A stretch of 64,000 nucleotides of DNA from SIG78 sp036677805 (GTDB lineage: Bacteria; Verrucomicrobiota; Lentisphaeria; Victivallales; Victivallaceae): the NCBI GenBank assembly GCA_036677805.1, contig JAVBVS010000025.1:1-64000 (forward strand), in the 5' to 3' direction. Shown in pieces: positions 44,064 to 53,451 of the stretch. The notes under the pieces were generated by a model that was not told where the DNA came from, did no database searches, and saw only the letters and a list, made by a program, of their open reading frames with translations. Numbering within the stretch: the first letter of the stretch is position 1; every line of letters begins with the position of its first letter. The translations under genes were made by a program, and so were the position numbers.

Positions 44064-44705
44064 ATGCAGCAGCGCGCTGAAAAAACCCGGGCGGCGATTC
44101 TGGCCGCCGCGCGGCGGCATTTTGCCGCCCGCGGTTTCGCGGGAACCACGGTTGACGCCATCGCCGCCGGCGCGGGCGTCAACAAACAGCGGATTTACGC
44201 CTATTTTGGTTCCAAGCGGCGATTGTTCGAACGGATATTACTCGATTTGTTTGCCGAAAGCGAAGCGGAATTCGAACGTTTTGCCGACCGGGCCGAACCG
44301 GATGGGGAGTATCTGACCGCGGCGCTCTGGCGGCACTTCACCGACCTCCATCGGCGGAAACCGGAATTCCAGCGGCTGCTGACCTGGGCCAATCTCGAAG
44401 AAGCGGTCGATCCGGCGGCGCTGGCATTGGTCCGCAGCCACGAGAACAGCCGTCTGCGCCGATGGTTCGCGCAAGAGACGGCCGCCGGGCGCATCCGGTC
44501 GGACATCGCTTTTGAAAGCTGGCTGCTGACCTTGATGGGCGTCGCCTACTTCTGCAACTCCAACTTCCGGACCCTGAGCCGGACCTTGGGCGAATCCTGT
44601 CTGGATGATGCCGGACGGATCCGTCTGGGCGCCGACTTGGGGGTGGTGTTTTCCGGAATCCGGCGGATGGGAGTCTCGCCCGGACTCAGCGGTTGCGGAG
44701 TTTGA
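44064..44705 (+). CDS. TetR/AcrR-family transcriptional regulator
   Basis: The 213-residue regulator has the N-terminal HTH of the family: TRAAILAAARRHFAARGFAGTTVDAIAAGAGVN, then KQRIYAYFGSKRRLFERIL (residues 9-62). The C-terminal ligand-binding helices (about 70-190) are unassigned. GGAAGGAG precedes ATG 44064. Being last in the SDR-DapA operon, it may control that operon, its ligand being the pathway substrate (inference). Its end overlaps the convergent GntR-type gene by 20 bases. Confidence 0.88.
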   Translation: MQQRAEKTRAAILAAARRHFAARGFAGTTVDAIAAGAGVNKQRIYAYFGSKRRLFERILLDLFAESEAEFERFADRAEPDGEYLTAALWRHFTDLHRRKPEFQRLLTWANLEEAVDPAALALVRSHENSRLRRWFAQETAAGRIRSDIAFESWLLTLMGVAYFCNSNFRTLSRTLGESCLDDAGRIRLGADLGVVFSGIRRMGVSPGLSGCGV

Positions 44706-46089
44706 ATTCGGTTTCAATTCGGCGCATCGCCTGGCGGCAGCCCTCGGGCACGGAGAGCAGCCCGCCGAGAATCGCTTGAATATATTCCAGCAGAACGGTG
44801 CTGGCGGTCGGACTGCCGCACCGGACCGGAGTGGCATGGGGCAACGTGGCGTGGACGGTCCGGGTGATGCCGGGATAGGCCGGTTCAAGCCGGGCCAGCA
44901 GCAGTGTGCGCATATCCTGGCGCGCGGGAACTCCGGCGCAGCCGACCAGGAGATTCTGAACCGCGATGCTCTGGAGGTAATTCAGAATCGGCGTGACCAG
45001 ATCCGGGTCGCTGTTGATTCCGGCCATCACCCCTTCGAGGAAGAGATGGGTGCCGGGGGTGTGCAGCGCGCCGGGCGGCGGCGTGATGTGATATTTGATT
45101 TCATTGCCGGGGTAAAAATCCAGCCCCGAAGCCCAGCGGATGGCCAGATTTTCGTCGAGAATATTCTCCAGCACGTTATTGTGGGCGAAAAACCGGCTCT
45201 CGATCTGGGTGGTGATCGGAAAGAGCAATTTGTCGCGGGTAATGAATCCGCTGAGTTGTTCGAGCAGGTGCTGGGCCTCCGGCGTATCGATCAGGCAGCG
45301 GGTGCCGTCGAGGGAAAACAGGCTCAGTTTCCGGGCCCGGAAGAAGGTTTCGATATAACTCAGCGCCATCCGTATCGCCAGCATCGGGCGGCCGCCGCTT
45401 TGCCGGCGGCGGAGATAATCCAGAAATTCCGGCAGCGAATCGGGCAGCCGGGCCGGGTCGATTTCGGGGTGGCGGGGATTGGTCAGCTGAAATACCGGAG
45501 CCGCGGTCAGCGGCACGGCGCGCCAATGATTCAATTCGGAACAGAATCCGATCAGGTTGTCCGGAAAGTCCTCGCGCGAGAATTCCAGTTTGCGCAGTTG
45601 TTCGAGAATCATCACCCGTCCGCGCAGTTCGGGCGAATTCATGATCAGGCGGATGGCATCGGTATTGCCGAAAATGAGGTCGTAATCATGGTCGCGGATC
45701 CGGTCGAACCATTCGTCGACCTGCGGGTATTCGAAGCGGAATTCCAGCTCCTCGTGGCAATCGCGGTAGCGGGTGAGCGCGGTTTCCATCGCCCGCATGA
45801 AGTTCCACATGCCGGGAGCGATGCCCAGCACCCGGACCAGACGTCGCTTCGGCAGCGGTTTTTCCCGGAGCGCGGGCGCCAGCACCACCGTCCCTTTGTT
45901 GCGGATGCGCTTGATCCGGCCGCGGCGGCTCAGGATGGCGAGGGCATGGTTGAGCGTGATCAGACTGCAATCGAGTTCGCGGCACAGCTGTTCCGTATCC
46001 GGCAGCAGCATTCCCGGCTCCAGCGCGGGCAGCAGAATGTTGTCGAGATAGGCGAGAACGCGTTCGTATTTATAGATTTTTGCGGGCAT
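44686..46089 (-). CDS. GntR-type winged-helix regulator with a solute-binding-protein-like domain
   Basis: This 467-residue protein has an N-terminal GntR winged helix (about 5-72: LPDTEQLCRELDCSLITLNHALAILSRRGRIKR). The remaining 390 residues look like a periplasmic sugar-binding (ABC solute-binding) fold, with VRVLGIAPGMWNF, a DYDLIFGNTDA segment, IRMALSYIETFF and GVMAGINSD, but no signal peptide. A cytoplasmic SBP-type sensor fused to GntR is unusual; the ligand is probably a sugar or sugar acid. It starts with AAGG upstream of ATG 46089. It is transcribed away from the aminotransferase operon and overlaps tetR's 3' end by 20 bases. A palindrome lies just upstream. Confidence 0.75.
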   Translation of the reverse strand: MPAKIYKYERVLAYLDNILLPALEPGMLLPDTEQLCRELDCSLITLNHALAILSRRGRIKRIRNKGTVVLAPALREKPLPKRRLVRVLGIAPGMWNFMRAMETALTRYRDCHEELEFRFEYPQVDEWFDRIRDHDYDLIFGNTDAIRLIMNSPELRGRVMILEQLRKLEFSREDFPDNLIGFCSELNHWRAVPLTAAPVFQLTNPRHPEIDPARLPDSLPEFLDYLRRRQSGGRPMLAIRMALSYIETFFRARKLSLFSLDGTRCLIDTPEAQHLLEQLSGFITRDKLLFPITTQIESRFFAHNNVLENILDENLAIRWASGLDFYPGNEIKYHITPPPGALHTPGTHLFLEGVMAGINSDPDLVTPILNYLQSIAVQNLLVGCAGVPARQDMRTLLLARLEPAYPGITRTVHATLPHATPVRCGSPTASTVLLEYIQAILGGLLSVPEGCRQAMRRIETEFKLRNR

Positions 46090-46105
46090 GGCATACCTTA
46101 TGATT

Positions 46106-46125
46106 GAATAAAATATAATTTATTC
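46106..46125. promoter_or_regulatory. Candidate operator between gntR-type gene and aminotransferase operon
   Basis: GAATAAA (46106-46112) and TTTATTC (46119-46125) are perfect inverted 7-bp arms with a 6-base AT-rich spacer. The site is 17 bases upstream of the regulator start and 40 bases upstream of a TTGACA box for the divergent operon. This is a likely binding site for the regulator (inference). Confidence 0.45.
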
Positions 46126-46164
46126 CAAAAAAATCATTTTTCAATGGCCGGAATGATTTTTTTT

Positions 46165-46195
46165 TTGACAGAAACCTTGAAACGAACGTTATTTT
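46165..46195 (+). promoter_or_regulatory. Candidate promoter of the aminotransferase operon
   Basis: A perfect TTGACA (46165-46170) is followed by TTATTTT, giving TTATTT after 18 bases or TATTTT after 19. It lies about 58 bases upstream of ATG 46253. Confidence 0.45.
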
Positions 46196-46252
46196 CCGGT
46201 AAAATAGCAATGTGATCGATTCATGACCGAGTTTTAGCAGGAGGAGTTTGGA

Positions 46253-47464
46253 ATGTCGAAAAATATATTTTATCGGGAGACGCTGGATCGTCTGATGCCA
46301 TGGGGCACCAGTACATGCAGCAAGCGGGCCGACTTCATGCCCGAGGAGCCGGCGGTGATCGTCCGCGGCAAGGGCTGCCGGATCTACGACGCCGACGGCC
46401 GCGAGTTCATCGATTTCCGCAATGCGCTGGGGCCGGTGTCACTGGGTTACGCCTTTCCGGCGGTGGACGACGCCATCCGCGCCCAGCTGGCCGACGGCAT
46501 TATTTTCGGCTACCCGCATCCCCTGGAAGCCGAGGTTGCGGAATTGGTCACCCAGGTGATTCCCTGTGCCGAAAAGGCGCGTTTTCTGAAGACCGGCGGC
46601 GAAGCGGTGGCGGCGGCGATCAAGGCCGCCCGCTATGGGAGCAAACACCGTCATGTGATTCAGATCGGTTACAACGGCTGGCTCAATTCGCTGGCCGCCG
46701 ACGGCATGAGTCTGCCCGGAAGGGCCGCCGCGCCGGAGGTGCCGGGGGTGCCGCCGGAGTTGTCGCAGCTCCATCACAACTGCGGCTGGAACGATGCCGG
46801 ACAGCTGGCCGATCTGGAAAAAAAGTTCGGCGGCGACCTGGCCGCGATCGTGGTGGCCGCCGACTACCGGACGCCGGATGCGGGGCGGCACTTTTATCCG
46901 CTGTTGCGGCAGACGGCCGACCGCTGCGGCGCGGCGCTGATTTTTGACGAAATCGTGACCGGGTTCCGGTTTGCGCTGGGCGGCATGCAGGAATACTGCA
47001 AAATCACGCCCGATATGGCGGTCTTCGCCAAGGGCATCGCCAACGGCATGCCGCTTTCGGTCTATTGCGGCAAGGCGCGCTGGATGGACGGCTTCGACCG
47101 GGCGATCGTGAGTTCGACCTATGGCGGGGAAACGCTGTCGCTGGCGGCGGCGAAGGCGACGATCCGGGTTTACCGCGAGGAGCCGGTGATCGAGCATCTC
47201 TGGAAAATGGGACGGCTGATGTGGGGATCGCTGGGCGAACTCTTCCGGCGTTACGGCCTTCCGGCCACGATCCCGGGTGATTTTCCGGTCGGATTCTTCC
47301 ATTTTTCCGGCGACGGCGCGGCGGAGCTCCGGGCTCGGTTCCTGCGCGGCGTCTGCAGGCACGGGGTTACGCTCTACAACGGCGGTTATGTCAACTATTC
47401 GCATCGCGAATCGGATGTTCAGGAAGCGCTCGACCGCATCGAAGCGGCGATCAGGGAATTGTAA
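46253..47464 (+). CDS. Class III PLP aminotransferase (glutamate-1-semialdehyde aminomutase-like)
   Basis: The 403-residue enzyme is a fold type I PLP aminotransferase. The cofactor aspartate is in LIFDEIVTGFRFALGG and the Schiff-base lysine is Lys260 in VFAKGIANGMPLS. KTGGEAVAAAIKAAR is the usual cofactor-phosphate loop. It resembles HemL, but its position in a heparinase/amidohydrolase operon suggests a keto- or amino-sugar, or a sugar-derived aldehyde, as substrate rather than tetrapyrrole precursors (inference). CAGGAGGAG precedes ATG 46253. Only one base separates it from the next gene. Confidence 0.85.
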   Translation: MSKNIFYRETLDRLMPWGTSTCSKRADFMPEEPAVIVRGKGCRIYDADGREFIDFRNALGPVSLGYAFPAVDDAIRAQLADGIIFGYPHPLEAEVAELVTQVIPCAEKARFLKTGGEAVAAAIKAARYGSKHRHVIQIGYNGWLNSLAADGMSLPGRAAAPEVPGVPPELSQLHHNCGWNDAGQLADLEKKFGGDLAAIVVAADYRTPDAGRHFYPLLRQTADRCGAALIFDEIVTGFRFALGGMQEYCKITPDMAVFAKGIANGMPLSVYCGKARWMDGFDRAIVSSTYGGETLSLAAAKATIRVYREEPVIEHLWKMGRLMWGSLGELFRRYGLPATIPGDFPVGFFHFSGDGAAELRARFLRGVCRHGVTLYNGGYVNYSHRESDVQEALDRIEAAIREL

Positions 47465-47465
47465 C

Positions 47466-48983
47466 ATGTTGATCATCGATTGTCACGTTCACCCGACCCC
47501 GGGCCGGGATTATTTCGCCGAGGGCGAACACCTCATGCGGCACATGCGGCAGCATGGAATCGCCATGCTGCTCGCCTCCGATCTCGGCGAAGGCTGGCTT
47601 CAGTTTCCGGACAGCGCTACCGTGAAGGCGGCCAATCTCCGAATGCGGGAGCTGGCCGCGAAACACGCTCCGGCGCTGCAGTATCTGGTCTATCTCAACC
47701 CCCAGCAGCCGGACTGGCGCGAAGAGCTGGCGGCCCACGCCGCCACCGCGGTCGGGGTCAAGCTCTGGATTTCGCTCAAGGCGTCGGATGGCTCTCTGGA
47801 TCACGCCGTGGCCGTGCTGCGCGCCGCGGCGGAACTTAACCGGACGGTATTGATTCACACGTATCATCGCACCGACGGCAATCTGCCCGGCGAGGTCGAT
47901 CTCGATGATCTGATCGGGCTGGCCAACAGGGTGCCGGAGTGCCGGATCGTGGCCGCGCATTCCGGGGGCAACTGGCGGCAGGCCATCGCACGGAAAGAGC
48001 GGATTCCGGCCAATGTCTGGTTCGACGTTTCCGGCGGCTACCCCGAGCGGGGCATGGTCCGTCGTCTGGTCGATGCTTTCGGCGCGGAACGGATTCTATA
48101 TGGTTCCGACGCGCCGGGCCGCTCCTTCGGCTCCCAGCTGATCAAGGTGACGGAGGCCGGACTGACGGCGGCGGAGCTGGAACTGGTTTTCCACACCAAC
48201 GCCATGCGGCTGTTTGAGCTCGAAGCGGCTTGCGCGCAACTTCCGGCGGCGACGGCTCCGGAGGGATGCGGCGTACTGCCGGGCCGGTCGCTCCCGGAAT
48301 CTTCGGAAGATCATTTCTGTTTCGCCGGACAGGCACGTTACTGGGATCAGGCGGCGACGGCGGCGGAGCTCGCCGCCGAGCTTGAACGCCATCGGGTAAC
48401 CGCCGCCTATGCGGTGGGCCTGGAAACGATTTTCGCGGCCGACCGGCTGGCGGCCAACCGCGACTGGCAAAAGGCGGCCGCCCGGTTTCCGGCCATCCGG
48501 CCGCTGGCCGCGGTCGATCCGCGCGATCCGGCGGCGACGCGGCAGCTTGAAGCGCTGGCCGGGTTCGCGGGCGTATGGGTCTCGCCCTATCTGCACGATT
48601 ATGATTTGAACGATCCGGCCTTCGGCTGGTTCTGGGAAACCTGTTCGGCGCGGCGGATTGGGCTCTGGATCAATGTGGCCTTGAGCGATGACCGTTTCCG
48701 GGATCCGGAACTCGTCACCCGGCCGGTGACGGAAGAGAATCTCCGGACGTTCATGCGCCGTGCGCCCGGCAACCGCTATGTGGTTCAGGGGATGACCGAT
48801 CTGGCGGTCCTGACCGCGGCGGCGCCGGAAGGATGGCGCTGTGAGGATTCGAAATTGAGCGATGGCGAGTATGTCGCGGAACGGTTTTTCGGCACGGGCC
48901 ATGCCGCCGGACTGATTCGCGGCAGCGAATATCCGTTCCGGGTGTACCATGCGGTCGATGACGTGCTGTACGGTCGGATTTGA
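47466..48983 (+). CDS. Amidohydrolase-family protein with a second degenerate domain
   Basis: The 505-residue protein has two parts. The first, about 1-240, is an amidohydrolase_2 barrel: IDCHVHPTPG (the HxH metal site), VLIHTYHRTDG, IVAAHSGGN and the YGSDAPG aspartate. The second, about 255-505, repeats the same general pattern (AAYAVGLETIFAAD, RPLAAVDPRDPAA, GVWVSPYLHDYDLN, YVVQGMTDLAV) but has no HxH or DxPG motif. This suggests an internal duplication with a non-catalytic half. The start at 47466 lies one base after the aminotransferase stop, so translation is coupled. Hydrolase or decarboxylase activity is possible. Confidence 0.75.
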   Translation: MLIIDCHVHPTPGRDYFAEGEHLMRHMRQHGIAMLLASDLGEGWLQFPDSATVKAANLRMRELAAKHAPALQYLVYLNPQQPDWREELAAHAATAVGVKLWISLKASDGSLDHAVAVLRAAAELNRTVLIHTYHRTDGNLPGEVDLDDLIGLANRVPECRIVAAHSGGNWRQAIARKERIPANVWFDVSGGYPERGMVRRLVDAFGAERILYGSDAPGRSFGSQLIKVTEAGLTAAELELVFHTNAMRLFELEAACAQLPAATAPEGCGVLPGRSLPESSEDHFCFAGQARYWDQAATAAELAAELERHRVTAAYAVGLETIFAADRLAANRDWQKAAARFPAIRPLAAVDPRDPAATRQLEALAGFAGVWVSPYLHDYDLNDPAFGWFWETCSARRIGLWINVALSDDRFRDPELVTRPVTEENLRTFMRRAPGNRYVVQGMTDLAVLTAAAPEGWRCEDSKLSDGEYVAERFFGTGHAAGLIRGSEYPFRVYHAVDDVLYGRI

Positions 48984-49016
48984 ATTGCAAACCTAAGGAA
49001 AAGGGAGGAAAAATCG

Positions 49017-49745
<729 letters not shown>

Positions 49746-49769
49746 GCCGGCAGAACAGGAAGCGAAATC

Positions 49770-52700
49770 ATGCGTAAACGGTTGATATTTTTAAGTGCGC
49801 TCGGTCTGGCCGGGATGGCGTTGGGACAGGACAATTTGATTCGCAACGGTGATTTTGAAGCCATGGCCGCCGACCGGCCGGCCGCCTGGGGCAATTACGC
49901 CGGAGGCGGCAATGCCCGGGCCGACGTGATTGCCGATGGCCGCAGCGGCAAGGCGCTGCGGATCGTCGATACCGATGACAAACAGGCGGTGGGCAAGGTG
50001 CAGGATTTCGCGGTGGAGCCGGGCCAGAGTTATATCGCGTCGGTCTGGGCCAGACGTCTGGCCGGACACGGCGACCGGGGCGTGTTTCTGCAGATCCGGC
50101 TGCTGCCCTCGGGCAAGATCGTTCAATTGGAGTTGCAACAGGTTCCGGACGACCAGTTCCGGTGTTATCAACTGCAGTTCGCCGTGCCGAACGGAATCGA
50201 GAAGGCGCAGATGTATCTTTACAGCCAGAATCCATCCCGGGCCGGAATGGTGATCGACGATGTCGCGGTCGCCAGGGCCGCCGCCGGTGACGCCGCCACT
50301 TTGCAATATTCGACGCCCGGCGACGCCAAAGCCGCCGCCATCGCCTATCCCGGGGATTTGACGGTGGCGAAGCTGAATCTTCAATCCCGCCCGGTGGTAT
50401 TTTTCAGCGCCGGCGAAGTGGCCGCGGCCCGCAAATTTCTGCCCGATTCTCCGGCCATGCAGGAATTTCTCCGGCGGCAGCAGCAGCGGGTCGCGCCGCT
50501 GATGGACAAGAGCGACGCCGAATTGCGCGCGCTGGTTCCCGTCCCGGGGACCGATATCGTTTACGGATTGGGGATGAGCGCCGATCCCGCGGGGGAACGG
50601 CTGCGCTGGGCGGGGTGGAGCGACCCCTTCAAGGTGGTCGGCAAGGACAATGTCAGATATCCCAATGCGCAATATCCCGACGATGGCAGGAACGGCGACG
50701 ACCCGGCCAAAAAGTTCCATTTCGCCGCCCGTGCCAACGGTTTCATTTTCAGCGAACTCGAAGAGTATGCCTTGCCCGCGCTGGCCGACTGCTATATGCT
50801 CACCGGAGAGCAGAAATATGCCCATGTGGCCGCGGTGCTGCTCGATGCCATTGCTCCGAGTTACAAGGCCAACCGGCGCGGACCGCTCGATTATCCGGTC
50901 AGCAGCAGCGACTACGATCGCGGCGGGCGGCTGCAGCGGCCCTATTATCAGACGGCGCGCGGATTGATGAACTATGTGCTGGCATATGATGCGATCCTGC
51001 CCTCCGGCGAACTTGAAAAACCTTCGGCGACGGCGGGCCGGAATATCGGCGAAAACGTGGCTCGCGATCTGCTTTGGAACGGTGCGGTCTACTGCCTCGG
51101 GTTCGCCTATGACGGACGGCAGCTGCACAACGGCCACGCCGATTATCTGCGCGGCGCGGCGGCGGTGGGACTGCTGCTGAATCAGCCGCAACTCACCGCA
51201 CTGCTGTTCAGCGACGAACTGGGGTTGCCCGCCATGCTCGCCACCAGCGTCGACCGCAACGGATTCTACCATGAAAGCTCCCACGGCTACAGCCAGCACT
51301 GCATCATGCTTTACCAGAGCATGGCCGACATGTACGAAAGCGCGGTGCGCCAGCAGTGGCCGGGAGTGAAATCGATTTATGCCGATCCGATCCTGAGCGC
51401 CCTGCTCAACCGCTACGCCGACAAGCTTGAAGTCGGCGGGCGGCTGCCGATGACCGGCGACGACGGCCCGGCCCGCGCCTTCGCGTCGCCGCTGCTGCGG
51501 GTGCCGGATCCGGTGGCAAAGGGGCTGGACCGCGGCTTTGTGAACCAGCTGGAAAATATGTGGATTCTGCTGAAACGCGGAGCCACAGCCGAAGACCGGG
51601 CGGCGGCGGCCAGGTTTTTGCGCAACGCCTATGGCGAGCGCACTCTCACGCCGCCGGCCGACCGCCGGGCGTTTTTCACCATCGGCGCGGACGATCTGGA
51701 TGCGATCAGACAAGCCCCGCTCGATCCGGGATATTTTGAAACCGCTTCCGCGCTTTACGGCGCCAAGGGCTTCGGCTTGATCCGCGGTGGTCGGGGCGAG
51801 GCGCGGCACGGCATTCAATTCAGCTTCGGGCCGCAGCTCAACCATGGACAGCTGGAGGCATTGAGCTGGACCTTCTACCATCACGGCGGCGAATGGAGCT
51901 ACGATCCGGGGTATTTCAACACCCATTACCGTACCGGCTGGACCACGACTTCGGTGGCGCATCAGCAGATGACGGTCAACGGCACGAGCGTCGACATTGC
52001 CGCCGGGGGCGGCGAATTGCTGGCCTGGCAGGCGAATAATCCGTCCGGCATTCAATATGTCATGGCCCGGCAGCCGGGGGCGTTCGCCGGAGAGGGTGCG
52101 ACGCGTTTCGAACGGCTGATCGCGCAAGCCGACAACCCCGATTCGGGTGCGCTCGAATACTGGCTTGACCTCGGCGTGACGGCGGGCGGCAAATTCCGCG
52201 ACGACAGTTTTCATACGCTGTTCGGGCAGGTCGAATACAATCAGGCATTCACTCCGACCGGAGCGTTTTCGCTGTTCGGCGATGTGGCCAAGGATATGAA
52301 GTTCCAGAGCGATTTCCGGCTCAGCGGCTATCCCGACAAGGGTTTTTACTGGAAGCTGCCGGGCGAGGGCTACGGTCTGTTGCTGGCGCCGGAACTGTTC
52401 CGGGGCGACGCCGGAGTACAGGCGCGCTACAGCAAGTCCACTTTGCCCGATGCGGAGCGCTTCCAAACCACGATCAAGGTCGATTTCCCCGGCGAATCCG
52501 GCCGGGAATATTATGCGGTCCGCTCCATGGCCGCGCCCAACGCGCCTGATCTGCCTTATCTGATCCGCCGGGATCAGGGCGATGCGCCGAGCGTTTTTGC
52601 CAAAGTCGTCCGGTTCCAGCCGGAAGGCGGCATCGATCCGGTAGCGGGCGTGGACAAGGTCGCGCTGAAGGGCGGCATGACGGAATTCTGCCGCGCCTGG

Positions 52701-53423
52701 CTGGTCCGGCTGACCGATGGCCGCAGCGACCTCTGGCTGCTGGGCGATGGCGAACAGATGCTTGAGGCGCAGGCGCCGGGCTATCCGCCCGTTGCCGCCG
52801 ACGGCCGGATCACCGTGGTCCGGTTCGATGCCGCCAAAACCGCGACCGATATTTTGAGCGCCGCTGCGACCGCCGTCAAAGTGGATGGAAAAACGATGGT
52901 TTCCGGGGTGCGCGCCTATCGCGGCAAACTGGAAAAGGTGGAGGATGCCGCACTGGGCAAAGTGCGCTTTGCGGTGGCTTGGACAACGCCGCCATCCGTT
53001 GAAACCGGCTGTTTCGGCGTCGTGACCTCGAGCAGCCGCGGGCTTCCGGCCAACTGGACCGGCAGGGAACTCGACGGCAAAGGGCTTGAACTCGATGATC
53101 TGCGCTTTGTCTTCAGCCGTTTCAAGGTGACGCCGGTCGCCGGAAAATCGGGGACGTACACCTGCATCCCGGACCTGGCGCAGCTCTACTGTGCGGGCGG
53201 CACGCCATCGACCGCGCTGGCGCGCGGCAAGGCGTTGCGGCGGGACGGCAAATTCATCGGCTATATTCAGGATGCCGAAGCCACGGATAAAAAGCTGGAA
53301 CTCAAGTTGGTCGATCTGTCCGGGCAGCCGCTGGCGCTGCCGGCGGAAACCATGCTGGAGGCCGGCGAGGCGCTGCCCGGCGATACTGTGAGCGTGCTCA
53401 ACAACCTGCGCTGGCGACGCTGA
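49770..53423 (+). CDS. Secreted heparinase II/III-like polysaccharide lyase with N-terminal CBM
   Basis: The 1217-residue protein starts with a signal peptide (about 1-19). It has a carbohydrate-binding-type beta-sandwich (NLIRNGDFEAM, about 22-165), then an alpha/alpha-toroid region (about 200-650) with YHESSHGYSQHC near 500. After about 690 a heparinase II/III C-terminal beta-sandwich begins with LNHGQLEALSWTFYHHGGEWSYDPGYF. Family enzymes use the His and Tyr of these segments for beta-elimination of uronic-acid polysaccharides (heparin, alginate and others). The substrate is not readable. AGGAAG precedes ATG 49770, 24 bases after the pseudopilin gene. Confidence 0.82.
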   Translation: MRKRLIFLSALGLAGMALGQDNLIRNGDFEAMAADRPAAWGNYAGGGNARADVIADGRSGKALRIVDTDDKQAVGKVQDFAVEPGQSYIASVWARRLAGHGDRGVFLQIRLLPSGKIVQLELQQVPDDQFRCYQLQFAVPNGIEKAQMYLYSQNPSRAGMVIDDVAVARAAAGDAATLQYSTPGDAKAAAIAYPGDLTVAKLNLQSRPVVFFSAGEVAAARKFLPDSPAMQEFLRRQQQRVAPLMDKSDAELRALVPVPGTDIVYGLGMSADPAGERLRWAGWSDPFKVVGKDNVRYPNAQYPDDGRNGDDPAKKFHFAARANGFIFSELEEYALPALADCYMLTGEQKYAHVAAVLLDAIAPSYKANRRGPLDYPVSSSDYDRGGRLQRPYYQTARGLMNYVLAYDAILPSGELEKPSATAGRNIGENVARDLLWNGAVYCLGFAYDGRQLHNGHADYLRGAAAVGLLLNQPQLTALLFSDELGLPAMLATSVDRNGFYHESSHGYSQHCIMLYQSMADMYESAVRQQWPGVKSIYADPILSALLNRYADKLEVGGRLPMTGDDGPARAFASPLLRVPDPVAKGLDRGFVNQLENMWILLKRGATAEDRAAAARFLRNAYGERTLTPPADRRAFFTIGADDLDAIRQAPLDPGYFETASALYGAKGFGLIRGGRGEARHGIQFSFGPQLNHGQLEALSWTFYHHGGEWSYDPGYFNTHYRTGWTTTSVAHQQMTVNGTSVDIAAGGGELLAWQANNPSGIQYVMARQPGAFAGEGATRFERLIAQADNPDSGALEYWLDLGVTAGGKFRDDSFHTLFGQVEYNQAFTPTGAFSLFGDVAKDMKFQSDFRLSGYPDKGFYWKLPGEGYGLLLAPELFRGDAGVQARYSKSTLPDAERFQTTIKVDFPGESGREYYAVRSMAAPNAPDLPYLIRRDQGDAPSVFAKVVRFQPEGGIDPVAGVDKVALKGGMTEFCRAWLVRLTDGRSDLWLLGDGEQMLEAQAPGYPPVAADGRITVVRFDAAKTATDILSAAATAVKVDGKTMVSGVRAYRGKLEKVEDAALGKVRFAVAWTTPPSVETGCFGVVTSSSRGLPANWTGRELDGKGLELDDLRFVFSRFKVTPVAGKSGTYTCIPDLAQLYCAGGTPSTALARGKALRRDGKFIGYIQDAEATDKKLELKLVDLSGQPLALPAETMLEAGEALPGDTVSVLNNLRWRR

Positions 53424-53451
53424 ATCGAATTCGGGAAAGGAAACATCCGCA

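Noticed and set aside
46253..47464. Assignment as hemL for tetrapyrrole synthesis
   Set aside because: Similarity is to class III aminotransferases generally, and the operon context is carbohydrate metabolism with a dedicated regulator.
49791..52466. Reverse-strand 891-codon frame opposite the heparinase-like gene
   Set aside because: No domain, shadow composition, and the forward gene is supported by a signal peptide and lyase motifs.
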